From: JALZKA01 sp033856515
GTDB taxonomy: Bacteria > Actinomycetota > Thermoleophilia > Solirubrobacterales > 70-9
NCBI GenBank assembly: GCA_033856515.1
Contig: JAWVEY010000034.1
Coordinates: 339,853-403,852 of the forward strand
Reading direction: 5' to 3'
Length of the DNA stretch: 64,000 bases
Shown: positions 42,130 to 49,994 of the stretch, piece by piece
Layout: every line of letters begins with the position of its first letter
How positions within the stretch are numbered: the first letter of the stretch is position 1
Notes under the pieces: generated by a model
What the model was told of the DNA's origin: nothing
What the model saw: the letters and a program-made list of their open reading frames with translations, nothing else
Database searches by the model: none
Made by a program: the position numbers and the translations under genes

Positions 42130-43320
42130 ATGCGCAGGCTCGACGAGCACTTCGACAGGGTTATCCGCCAAACGATTCTCGATCGCGCGGAAGAGGAGCT
42201 CGTTCGGGGGCGAAGCTTTGAAGAGGTAGAAGCACTGATCATGGAGGCGAGCGCAGAGATTCCGCGTGTTCTCCTGGACAGGGCGCCTGCAATTGCCGCC
42301 GGCGTGAGAAGAGATGCACGACCGTGGCTTAGAGAGCATCGCGCCCTCCGCCATTCATACCGCAAGGAGATCGAAAAACATTGGCGTAGGGCGTTCGACC
42401 TCTACGAAGTGCTCCTACGGATGTGCGTCGATGCAGGATCAGATTTCGCAGCTGCGCGAATGGCAGAATCCGATCCGAAAGAGCCGGTCATCGGACCGGT
42501 CATCACGCGGATCCAGGCGAGGGCCTGTCGGATTAGCGAAGAGGTCCTCGATCTGATGCGAGCTGGATTTGCCGAAGGTGCCCTCGCTCGATGGCGTGCC
42601 TTGCACGAGCTGAGTGTCGTATCGAGCTTCATCGCGAAGTACGGGGATGCGGCGGGGCGGGGATATCTAGATCACCGGTCAATCGACCGCTTTAGAGCAA
42701 TGCAGGAGTATCGACGGTGCCAGCCACGGCTGGAGGGCTACGAGCCTCTTACGGCTGACGAAATTGCCATCGCGACCGACGACTTCAACGCGGTGATTGA
42801 GATACACGGGAAGGGTTTCGAAAAGCCATACGGGTGGGCACTGCCGTTTCTTAAGGACAGCGACCCGGCGCGCGGACACAGCGGCCTTCGCGCCCTCGAG
42901 GCCGACGTAGATCTTGATCATTTCCGCGCCCACTATCAGCATGCGAGCCAACCCGTGCATTCAACCGCGGTTGCCTCGATGGCGAGCCCTGATCTGATGC
43001 CAGACATCGACGATGGTTCTTTGATCGGGCCGTCACCTTGGGGGCTCGCCGATCCGGGGCATGGAGCCCTTATCTCGCTGACGCTGATATCGACCACTCT
43101 TGCGACGCTCGTCCCAACCCTTGGCTCGGTTGTTAACGCCAAGGCGATGCTCATGCTCTGCGATCAAGCTGGCGAGGAGTTTCTTGGAGCTCACCATCGC
43201 CTTGAGGCAGGGGGCTCAGCGGGATTCGGCCTCGGCTGGGAGCGCGGAGTCATTGCAATGGTGCGGCGAATTGGACGCTACGCCCTAGCTCGACTGCCCT
43301 TAGGTAAGAAACCGATCTGA
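42130..43320 (+). CDS. DUF5677 protein
   Basis: 396 residues. The segment QARACRISEEVLDLMRAGFA, EGALARWRALHELSVVSSFI is the characteristic DUF5677 block (R....L...G...GA..RWR.LHE). Later helices carry LRALEADVDLDHFRAHYQHA and QPVHSTAVASM. The family has a helical, HEPN-like appearance and is found with defence genes; activity is not established. No R-x4-6-H HEPN catalytic motif is obvious, although RWRALHE has R-x4-H-like spacing. It stands alone upstream of the nuclease remnant. Confidence 0.7.
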   Translation: MRRLDEHFDRVIRQTILDRAEEELVRGRSFEEVEALIMEASAEIPRVLLDRAPAIAAGVRRDARPWLREHRALRHSYRKEIEKHWRRAFDLYEVLLRMCVDAGSDFAAARMAESDPKEPVIGPVITRIQARACRISEEVLDLMRAGFAEGALARWRALHELSVVSSFIAKYGDAAGRGYLDHRSIDRFRAMQEYRRCQPRLEGYEPLTADEIAIATDDFNAVIEIHGKGFEKPYGWALPFLKDSDPARGHSGLRALEADVDLDHFRAHYQHASQPVHSTAVASMASPDLMPDIDDGSLIGPSPWGLADPGHGALISLTLISTTLATLVPTLGSVVNAKAMLMLCDQAGEEFLGAHHRLEAGGSAGFGLGWERGVIAMVRRIGRYALARLPLGKKPI

Positions 43321-43383
43321 GGGTGGAGCAGTCCGCGCGCTGGTTCGGCCGCAACCGGCTGCTAAGCGGCAGCTCAGGGATCC

Positions 43384-43565
43384 TCAGTGCTTCACGACAC
43401 GGACCACGACGTTCTCTTGCTCCTCGAAGTTCGCCACGAATCGATCAACGTCGCGGATGTTCCCGGTGTCGTAGACAACGAATAGGAGGTTGCCGTACTC
43501 GTGGCGGTAGCCGAGAATGTCCTCGTTGATCACGCCGGGGTAGCTGCTTCTCTCGGCTGCCGCTC
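43384..43565 (-). pseudogene. C-terminal remnant of a nuclease-type protein
   Basis: The minus strand reads SSYPGVINEDILGYRHEYGN, LLFVVYDTGNIRDVDRFVAN, FEEQENVVVRVVKH and stops (43384-43386). This looks like the conserved C-terminal end of certain PD-(D/E)xK-type proteins, in which a YDxxxxIxD segment follows the catalytic core. Upstream of it the frame breaks and no start or catalytic motif exists, so only the tail survives. The identification is by pattern and is not secure. Confidence 0.45.
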
Positions 43566-43644
43566 AAGCAGACCTTGAGCTTGATCGCCAGGTCGCGCGG
43601 TCGACCGTGGCGGTTGCCATCTGATCCGACGCTGGGTACCGATA

Positions 43645-43694
43645 GCCGATCACCGCCAGAGGACCAACGGGAGCGCCGACGAATCGGGCACGAG
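43645..43694 (-). repeat. Dispersed microprotein repeat, degenerate copy 2
   Basis: Bases 43645-43694 match 27030-27080 over most positions with single-base indels. In the minus-strand small-protein frame they read LVPDSSALPLVLWR and then a stop, a broken form of LVLVPxPSxIxLxxWR. The N-terminal LLLYL part is missing. It lies just upstream of the Shedu-like gene. Confidence 0.5.
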
Positions 43695-43738
43695 TTGCTA
43701 GGCCGAGCGCCTAAACGAACGAACTAGAGTTTCAATTC

Positions 43739-45115
43739 TTGCATTCTGGTCACGAGATCGTTTCGCGAGAGCTTGAGCGGTTCTTTGGTCGTCGGATGTC
43801 CGCTGAACCACGGGCGCTCGCGTCCCTCGCAGTCGTGACTCGTACGGTGGCGGCCAAGAAGGGCGGCAAGCCGCCCCATCATGTTCACGTCTGGGCTGGG
43901 CTCCGCTTAAACCTTCCAGCGGTGCAGCAACTCTACGAAGTCCTTTCGTACAAGGAGAGCCAACCAAAACCTCATGTTAGTTCAGTAGTCGCGTACGACC
44001 CCACCTTGCATCGGTTTGGATCTCAAGGCTGGGATCACACTTTCCGCCGAGTTTTTACCCGGATGGGTCCGCTGGGCCATCCGAAGTACGACGAGATGAC
44101 CCCGACTGCTCTCGTCATGCGCGATGCGGGAAGGATTACCTCGCTCGGCCTCGCTAAGTCCCTGCTTGAGTCGGGCACGAGCCATTTCCCGTATGGTGCG
44201 AAGCCGGTACGCGGTTTAGCTCTGCCCGGTAACGCGCGATACCTGAGGACCGAAGAGCTGCGCCAGTTCCAGGGTCCGAGATCCGGACGCCCAAACCTGC
44301 CGTTGAGGTACCTGGCGCGCGGCTTGGCTCTCGGGAGCCACCGAAATTGGAGCGACGAGATAGTCGACCTAGGGGAGCGAGCAAAGGTCTTACTGGATGG
44401 CCTCGCTCATCTCGATGAATCGCTTGAAGACCAACAGTTCGTCGTCTATCACGACGGAAATCGTTACAGACTCGCGCCGTTCGGTGCCTTCGACCGGTTC
44501 AAACTTCATGAGGTCGACGGAGGCTGGATCGCACGGGCGAATGCCATTCAGACACACAGTTCTGCGCTCGTTGGAGGCGACGTCCTTGAGGAGCTGGAGG
44601 AACTAATGAATGCAAACGCTCCAGAGCTGGCGTTCCAGCGGTTTTTCGAGATGCATCCGGAGTTACTCACCGCGTTAGGCCCGTACACGACGGCGCACCC
44701 GCAGGTCATCCTTCGCCACGACGACGGACACGCCGGCATCCCTGACTTTTTTCTTGAACGGTTGGACACGGGCTTCAGCGATCTTCTCGAGCTGAAGCGC
44801 CCGTCGGTCGAGCTTGTTAGGCGCCAGCCTAAGCGGACCCGCTTCGGCGACGCGGTAATGGAGGCCGTTGCGCAACTCGAGCAATATCGAGACCACTTCG
44901 AAGATCGCCGCCACCGAGATCAGTTCCGTGAGCAATTCGGGCTGCAGGCGTATCGACCGCGCGCGGTCGTCGTCATCGGTCGGCGCCGCTCATTCAATGA
45001 CGAGTTAGAACGCGTTCGTCTCGAGTCGAGGTTGCCCAGTTGGCTGGCGCTCAAGACGTACGACGATGTCTATGCGGAGGTGGATCGCTGGAGGAGCTTC
45101 GTCTCGGAAGCCTAG
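43739..45115 (+). CDS. sduA: Shedu-type anti-phage nuclease (SduA-like, DUF4263)
   Basis: 458 residues from TTG 43739; ATG 43796 is an alternative start. Residues about 285-420 match the Shedu C-terminal (DUF4263) domain: ELAFQRFFEMHPELLTAL, a strand, GIPDFFLERLDTGFSDLLEL with D336, then E351-L-K353 (LELKRP), and VMEAVAQLEQYRDHF. D...E-x-K is the PD-(D/E)xK nuclease core, so the enzyme looks active. Shedu is a known single-gene anti-phage system in which the nuclease degrades DNA. The N-terminal 280 residues are a variable sensor region (YLRTEELRQFQG). The symbol is by family resemblance. The gene appears intact. Confidence 0.8.
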   Translation: MHSGHEIVSRELERFFGRRMSAEPRALASLAVVTRTVAAKKGGKPPHHVHVWAGLRLNLPAVQQLYEVLSYKESQPKPHVSSVVAYDPTLHRFGSQGWDHTFRRVFTRMGPLGHPKYDEMTPTALVMRDAGRITSLGLAKSLLESGTSHFPYGAKPVRGLALPGNARYLRTEELRQFQGPRSGRPNLPLRYLARGLALGSHRNWSDEIVDLGERAKVLLDGLAHLDESLEDQQFVVYHDGNRYRLAPFGAFDRFKLHEVDGGWIARANAIQTHSSALVGGDVLEELEELMNANAPELAFQRFFEMHPELLTALGPYTTAHPQVILRHDDGHAGIPDFFLERLDTGFSDLLELKRPSVELVRRQPKRTRFGDAVMEAVAQLEQYRDHFEDRRHRDQFREQFGLQAYRPRAVVVIGRRRSFNDELERVRLESRLPSWLALKTYDDVYAEVDRWRSFVSEA

Positions 45116-45123
45116 GTGGCTGG

Positions 45124-45246
45124 TCAGACCCCGCCGGGCATGACCCCTTTCGGGAAGCGGGGTACGCAGATCAACCACGCGAATAGGAGTGTGATGGCTT
45201 CAAGCCCCGCCGACGGATCAGGCACGAGCACTAGATATAGGAGCAA
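45124..45246 (-). repeat. Dispersed microprotein repeat, copy 3
   Basis: From a TTG at 45246 the minus strand reads LLLYLVLVPDPSAGLEAITL, then LFAWLICVPRFPKG and a stop at 45124. Bases 45208-45246 match copy 1 (27060-27098) with about two differences. The second half differs from the other copies, which may reflect recombination. There is no clear ribosome site. It lies between the Shedu gene and the broken metallophosphoesterase. Confidence 0.5.
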
Positions 45247-45318
45247 GATCCCATGAGGTGGCAGGGCAATCCTCGACCCTTCTCCGGTCCCGGTCCGTTA
45301 CAGACCTAGTGTCAAAGA

Positions 45319-46001
45319 ATGCGGGTTGCATGCATTGCAGATCTTCATGGTCACCTACCAAGCATCCCGGCTGTGACCTGTTGCTGATCGCCGGGGACGT
45401 CTGCCCAGCGGCTGACCACACTGTCGCCGCTCAGCGACGCTGGCTCAAGACCGAGTTCGCCAATTGGATCGAGCAGGTCAAAGCAAGCAGGACTGGTGAG
45501 GTCGTATGGATCGCGGGCAATCACGACTTCGCCCTCGAGCTTGGAGGGCCGGGTCGGACACTGCAAAGAAAGGCCATATATCTCCAGGATGGTCTCGCCA
45601 AGGCAGCGGGCCTGCGGATCTATGGCACCCCTTGGTCCCGCAAAGTGGGACCTTGGGCGTTCGGCCTGCCGGAGCGCGCTCCTGGCACTCGGCTGGATCT
45701 CGCTACCGCGTACGCCGCGATCCCTCGAGGTGTTGATGTCGTCCTCACGCACGGACCGCCTGCTGGGTTTCTCGACCGTACGCGCGATGGCCGGTCGCTA
45801 GGCAGCGGGTCACTGCTCGCCAGACTGCGCGCCGTGCAACCGCGTCTTGTCGTCTTCGGTCACATTCACGAGGCCGCAGGCCGGTTGGACTGGCATTGGA
45901 CGCGGAGTGACGGCACCCGGGTACCGACGACCCTGGTAAACGCCTCGATCAGGGGACCTGGTTTCGAGGTCGCCAACGAGCCTGTGGTCGTCGATCTATG
46001 A
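45319..46001 (+). pseudogene. Metallophosphoesterase split by a frameshift
   Basis: An ATG at 45319 opens MRVACIADLHGHLPSIP, which carries the first metal motif (D-x-H) of calcineurin-type phosphoesterases. That frame then hits a stop. The rest continues one frame over: GCDLLLIAGDVC (GD), WIAGNHD (GNH[DE]), VVLTHGPP and VVFGHIHEA (GHxH), ending at 46001. A one-base indel near 45356-45368 (inside a CCC run) explains the split, so it is a recent mutation or a sequence error. The motif set is that of small Ser/Thr-phosphatase-like or nucleotide phosphoesterases. Confidence 0.75.
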
Positions 46002-46215
46002 ACCCTCGAGCGAGTCGAGCGGCCTGCAGGTCCCTCGCCGAGACCACCTCTGGGACGGAATGGCTTCTACGACTCGGACCGTTCAGAGCCAGTCGGGCTC
46101 GACCGAGCCCGTCGGTGCGACGCGTGCTCGTTTGCGAACGCCACGCTGATCGCGGCTGCGAGGTGATCGACGCTCGCACTTATCCGCAAGCAGCCGTGCG
46201 CATTCCGCAATCGAG

Positions 46216-46422
46216 TCAGGTCAGGTCGTGGGGCCTGAGCTCATCTCCGAGGATCTGCAGGGCGAACTGGGCTGCTCCGAGCAGCTCCGGCTCGAGCTCG
46301 GCCGGATCGATCGCGGTGCTACCGACGGCCAGCGCGAGCAGTCTGTAGGCGACTGCGATTTGCTTCAAGGGAGGAAGTTCAGCGAGATCTGGACCGTTTC
46401 GGCTTGACGACGATTCGCTCAT
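46216..46422 (-). CDS. Small helical protein
   Basis: 68 residues from ATG 46422, with GGAG about 4-7 nt upstream. The frame extends far back on the minus strand but the extra 200 residues are Arg/Ser/Pro-rich and not protein-like. The product is acidic and helical: DLAELPPLKQIAVAYRLLAL, AELEPELLGAAQFALQILGD. No family recognised. The opposite-strand frame is a shadow. Confidence 0.5.
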   Translation of the reverse strand: MSESSSSRNGPDLAELPPLKQIAVAYRLLALAVGSTAIDPAELEPELLGAAQFALQILGDELRPHDLT

Positions 46423-46616
46423 CGCTCCACTCTGCGACTTCGAGCTTCGGGCACGGGCTCTTTTGGCTTCACCGCCGGGCCGGCCCGTAGGGCCGCCTAC
46501 GCCCCCGACGTTCGCACCAACGGACGAACGTCGCTCGCATCGCCGAGGTAGTCGCTTATTCGAGTTTGCCGAGCCGTGAGCCTGCGGAGCTTGACTGGCC
46601 CGGTGGGGAGACGCGT

Positions 46617-46931
46617 TCAGATACGCCGTAGTCGTCCGACGTCGTCGAAGTTGAACCAGCTGTCGAGATGATTGGCGTTCCTCCGGCAAGGGCGGCGATC
46701 GCCGATGTGCCTGCTTGGCTGCGCCACGCTGGGCCCGAGGGCGGCGAAGCCAGGTTCGTCGAGGGCTACAGCGCCAAGGAGCAGGCGCTCGCCTGCGATG
46801 CCGTGAAGAGTTTCCGCATCGAAGCCCTCCTCGAGGGCATCGTGCAGGCGGTCGACAAGGTTGGCGACCATCTGCTGCAACGCGCGACGGGCGACCACAT
46901 CGTCTGAGAGCGCTGGCTCTTTGCTGTCCAT
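46617..46931 (-). pseudogene. Truncated duplicate of the CxxC protein gene at 21548
   Basis: The minus-strand product starts MDSKEPALSDDVVARRALQQ, MVANLVDRLHDALEEGFDAE, TLHGIAG, which matches the first 47 residues of the 21548 gene at about 80 percent. It then turns into unrelated sequence after about base 46791, and both cysteine pairs are lost. The upstream DNA to about 47010 also matches the upstream region of 21548. It is therefore a 5' fragment from a duplication, truncated by rearrangement. Confidence 0.75.
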
Positions 46932-47127
46932 CGAGGCTGAGCATTGCTAGGAGATCGGACGAGGACGGCGTTTTGTGGGTACCCCGCAGAGATCGCGAGG
47001 AATGCGGTCGATCTGAGGGGCCGATCAGGCTTCTGTACATCCGTTCTCACGCGGAGTTCCGCACCCCATCCGATAGTGACGCACGTAGCCGCCGTTCAAA
47101 CCGAGCTCCCCGCCTCGGTGAATAGGC

Positions 47128-47274
47128 ATGAAACTCCAGTTCAAAACCACAGATCGCTCATTCAGCCTTGAGATTGGTGATCTCGTGATCATGCTGGCAA
47201 TCTTGCTCCTGTATCTAGTGCTTGTTCCCAATCCGTCGGTCATCTCGCTCGTTGTCTGGCGACTTGCTCGCTGA
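47128..47274 (+). CDS. 48-residue hydrophobic microprotein, copy 4 of the repeat family
   Basis: ATG 47128 to TGA 47272-47274. A short polar N-terminus (MKLQFKTTDRSFSLEIGD) precedes one membrane helix with the family motif ILLLYLVLVPNPS, then VISLVVWRLAR. It is the only copy with a complete frame, an ATG and a clean end. Only a weak AGG lies upstream. Copies 1 to 3 share this LLLYLVLVPxPS motif. The length and single helix recall small membrane-active peptides, but there is no evidence for a specific role. Confidence 0.6.
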   Translation: MKLQFKTTDRSFSLEIGDLVIMLAILLLYLVLVPNPSVISLVVWRLAR

Positions 47275-47313
47275 TCTTCACCCGGCTCGTAAGACGTCTA
47301 GCCTGAGGCCGCG

Positions 47314-47478
47314 ATGTCGGAACCAGACGATGTCGAGGTGCTTGGGAGTGGAAGCGAAGATCGGCCTGCGTCCGCTATCGCGAAGTCAGGCGCCTGGCAG
47401 AAGCTCTATGCCACCCCAGGCGACATCGGCGCTCCCGTCACACGTACCGCCCTCGGTGACAAGAGACTCCGCGACTAA
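47314..47478 (+). CDS. Possible short ORF or gene remnant
   Basis: ATG 47314 gives 54 residues. The first 25 look protein-like (MSEPDDVEVLGSGSEDRPAS). The remainder runs antisense through the end of the NPCBM-like gene, where the opposite strand is clearly coding. It may be the N-terminus of a gene whose body has been lost. No ribosome site. Confidence 0.25.
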   Translation: MSEPDDVEVLGSGSEDRPASAIAKSGAWQKLYATPGDIGAPVTRTALGDKRLRD

Positions 47479-48111
47479 GTAAACGTCTATCGCGCCAGCG
47501 ATGTTCGCTTTCACACGCTTCTGGCTTCGGCTGTCGACCTCGACGGGCCCCCACACAACGGCGCCAAGATCGTCTTCAACCCAGACCCTGGCCGGGCTAT
47601 CGGTGCATCCGTCGCCGTCGATCCCGACCACCCCGTAGAGCTCCGCGTATTCGCCCTTCGCCTTTATCAGCGCCTCGCGATCACTCTGCTCATTTCCCGA
47701 AACGGCCCAAGTCGTGATCCCGTTGCCGAACGTTTTGCCACCTATCGAGACGGTTTCGTTCACTTGGACGTGGCCTCCTCCCTCCACGTCGCCTTGCTCG
47801 GCTAGCTCGCTCAGGCTGTCGGTGACAACCGGCGGCGGCACTGCAGCATCCTTGATGACGCCAGCAAGCTCTTCGATGCTTGCGCCGGAATCTTTGATGG
47901 CTACAACGAGTTCGTCCACGCTCGCTCCCGGGTCACCGCCACCAAGATCATCGGTGCTGTTGTCTTCGTTTCCGCCCCACGTAGAAAGGAAGGCGACGAT
48001 TGCAACGATCAGCGCGGCAGCTCCGATCAGCGCATTTACCCAGCCGGACCGAGCCGATGATGCTGCCGAATGCTCTGTGGATGGGGGCGACTTGCGATTA
48101 CGACTAAACAT
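47386..48111 (-). CDS. Membrane-anchored extracytoplasmic protein with NPCBM-like domain
   Basis: 241 residues from ATG 48111; the longer frame to 48354 crosses the start of the divergent nuclease gene. A short basic N-terminus and one transmembrane helix (ALIGAAALIVAIVAFLSTW) lead to an acidic linker. The C-terminal domain has the NPCBM/NEW2 look: VSIGGKTFGNGITTWAVSG, VGIDGDGCTDSPARVWVEDD, DVYLVAESLVTEGGTCDGSA, DVAWGGIEL. NPCBM modules bind carbohydrate on the cell surface or sense ligands. The final strand pattern supports the assignment. It is divergent from the nuclease gene. Confidence 0.65.
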   Translation of the reverse strand: MFSRNRKSPPSTEHSAASSARSGWVNALIGAAALIVAIVAFLSTWGGNEDNSTDDLGGGDPGASVDELVVAIKDSGASIEELAGVIKDAAVPPPVVTDSLSELAEQGDVEGGGHVQVNETVSIGGKTFGNGITTWAVSGNEQSDREALIKAKGEYAELYGVVGIDGDGCTDSPARVWVEDDLGAVVWGPVEVDSRSQKRVKANIAGAIDVYLVAESLVTEGGTCDGSADVAWGGIELLPGA

Positions 48112-48228
48112 TTCGAATCCCCAGGCCGGGTTATAGGTCCCAAGTGAATCAAGGCTGACGAGTACCGGCGCCAATAGCAGAGCGCCAGCAGCGGACCCGT
48201 CCGCGGCCAGCCTTGCCACGATGATCAT

Positions 48229-48852
48229 GTGACCGCTGAGATCGAACAGGTCTACGACCGGAACATCGCCGCCGATGCCTTGCGCAACAGCGACAAGTAC
48301 GAGCGGCTGACGGCCATCGTCTTCTATTTGTTGACGGAACAGACGACCGTCCACGATCTACGCCTGCGCGGCGACTCCGGCGTTAAGCACCAGATAGACG
48401 TGGTCATTGGCCCCGAACATCGGCGTTTGTTAATCGAGTGCAAGGACTACGACAAGACTGTCGGACTACCACAGGTGCGGAACTTCTTTGCCGTTGTTGA
48501 GGACGTGAGCCCTGACGAGGCGTTCATGGTCACCACGTGCGGCTACTCAGCGCAGGCGATCACCTACGCCGAGGCCAAGGGCATTCGCTTGGCCTTGCTG
48601 CGGAGCCCCGAAGAGGAAGACTCGGCAGGCCTGGTCAAGCGGGTTCAGATCATTGTGAATGCCACGACGCGCGTCGGCGACCCACTGATCTCCTGGCAGG
48701 TCACCGAGGATGACTGGGCTGAGGTTGCTGACGTCCAAGGCCATCTGGGGTCCACTGGCGTAGACGAGATAACGATGACCCTCCCTGATGGATCGATGAC
48801 TGGATTTCGCGACTTGTGGGAGCCGATCGAGGGACAGATCCCGCTCGGCTAG
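48229..48852 (+). CDS. Mrr-like restriction nuclease, cut by an in-frame amber codon
   Basis: From GTG 48229 the first 207 residues carry a PD-(D/E)xK core of the Mrr type: HQIDVVIGPEHRRLLIECKD with D57 and E70-C71-K72, then the conserved Gln of GLPQVRNFFAV (Q82). Such enzymes cut DNA, often modified DNA. A TAG at 48850-48852 ends this frame. The same frame then continues with protein-like sequence to 49215, so the gene was probably longer and has been interrupted. The catalytic domain remains complete. Confidence 0.75.
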   Translation: MTAEIEQVYDRNIAADALRNSDKYERLTAIVFYLLTEQTTVHDLRLRGDSGVKHQIDVVIGPEHRRLLIECKDYDKTVGLPQVRNFFAVVEDVSPDEAFMVTTCGYSAQAITYAEAKGIRLALLRSPEEEDSAGLVKRVQIIVNATTRVGDPLISWQVTEDDWAEVADVQGHLGSTGVDEITMTLPDGSMTGFRDLWEPIEGQIPLG

Positions 48853-49215
48853 AACGGTGTCGTCAAGGGCGAACACAAATTCGATGGAAAGACCCAACTC
48901 AGCCTCCCCGGCTACGGCGAGATACCGGTGACTGGCTTTTTCTGGGAGGTAGAGATGCACACCTTCCGGGCCTTCGAGGTCGAGACCGGACTGGGCATCG
49001 CCGGGCTCGTCGCCGAGCTCGCCCTCCACACCCTCGATGGTGAGATCCGGCGCATCTTCACCAACCACCAGATGACCGAGCTTCACGCAATGCTTGGCGC
49101 CACCGCTCAGCCGAGGCCGATTATTTTCGGCTCGGTTGGGACGAGCTGGATGGTCACGCAGGCGGTGCCGGAGCCCGACGTCTTGCCAGCCGAGTCCAGC
49201 TCGGTGATCTCGTAA
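48853..49215 (+). pseudogene. Downstream part of the amber-interrupted Mrr-like gene
   Basis: Directly after the TAG the same frame reads NGVVKGEHKFDGKTQLSLPG, then GFFWEVEMHTFRAFEVETGL and AGLVAELALHTLDGEIRRI, which is clearly coding. The last 110 bases overlap, antisense, the end of the gene at 49107-49904, so the original C-terminus may have been altered. No independent start with a ribosome site was found, which argues against a separate gene. Confidence 0.6.
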
Positions 49216-49904
49216 TCGTCGCAGAGGTTCGAGTCGGCTGAGGTGTAGGCCTTGATGCCGACATCGGTGTAGGAGCCTTGCGGCAACGGGATGTCCAGCA
49301 GGTGCGTCACGTTGCCATCGCTGTCGGGACCGACGAAGGCGCGGTAGACGCGCTCAACCTGCTCGAACTCCTCCGACTCCTTTGTTGGGGCGCGACGCAT
49401 GACGTCGACGTGGATGGCGGCGCGCTGATCGGTCGGAAGCCCCGAAGCAGTGATCGTCGCCGTCAGCTGCTTGCGGTCCTCGCTCAGCGAGGCGGCGATG
49501 CGAGGCCGCGGCTGGTCGTCGGCGATCGAGATCGCCAGGACGAAACTAAGGCCGAAGCCCGCCAGGGCGAAGGCAGCGGAAAAGACCCGCAGCCAACGCT
49601 TGGCCCTGGTATTGGTGATCTCTAAGGCCGGAACCAGCGACCAGAAGACGCCAGCCACCAGCACGAGAACGATCGCCACGGCGAACCACGACGGCTCATC
49701 ACGCTGTACTCGACCGATCGTGCCCGTGGTCGCCAGCAGCGCGATCGCTGCAACGAGTGGTGCGATAAACATGGCGATCGAGGTCAGCGCGTTCGAGGCG
49801 CTCGCTCCGCTGCTCGGCGGCGTCTGTGGGGATTGGCCTGGCGCTGGTGGAGGCGCTGGTGGCTTTTGGCCCGGCGCCTGGGGAGGCGTTGGCTGATCTG
49901 ACAT
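49107..49904 (-). CDS. Membrane protein with proline-rich N-terminus
   Basis: 265 residues. The N-terminus is a Pro/Gln-rich disordered segment (QPTPPQAPGQKPPAPPPAPG). Three transmembrane helices follow (IAMFIAPLVAAIALLATTG, WFAVAIVLVLVAGVFWSLV, VFSAAFALAGFGLSFVLAIS). The C-terminal 130 residues are a beta-rich soluble domain (RKQLTATITASGLPTDQRAA, HLLDIPLPQGSYTDVGIKAY). It starts 90 bases after the patatin gene and may share its transcript. No function can be named. Confidence 0.7.
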   Translation of the reverse strand: MSDQPTPPQAPGQKPPAPPPAPGQSPQTPPSSGASASNALTSIAMFIAPLVAAIALLATTGTIGRVQRDEPSWFAVAIVLVLVAGVFWSLVPALEITNTRAKRWLRVFSAAFALAGFGLSFVLAISIADDQPRPRIAASLSEDRKQLTATITASGLPTDQRAAIHVDVMRRAPTKESEEFEQVERVYRAFVGPDSDGNVTHLLDIPLPQGSYTDVGIKAYTSADSNLCDDYEITELDSAGKTSGSGTACVTIQLVPTEPKIIGLG

Positions 49905-49994
49905 CCCGTTCCCTCCGATCGCGTTGGTGGCCGATCCCGACCAAGCCGACCCTAATCGCTGACCCGGGCCCTGTCTAGGTCGCGCCGGGCTCTC

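Noticed and set aside
46423..47040. Long N-terminal extension of the 68-residue gene at 46216
   Set aside because: The sequence is Arg/Ser/Pro-rich and overlaps the truncated duplicate in another frame. ATG 46422 has a good ribosome site.
48850..48852. TAG as a pyrrolysine or other recoded codon in the Mrr-like gene
   Set aside because: No pyl genes and no recoding signal are visible, and other genes in the window use TAG as an ordinary stop. Mutation or sequence error is simpler.
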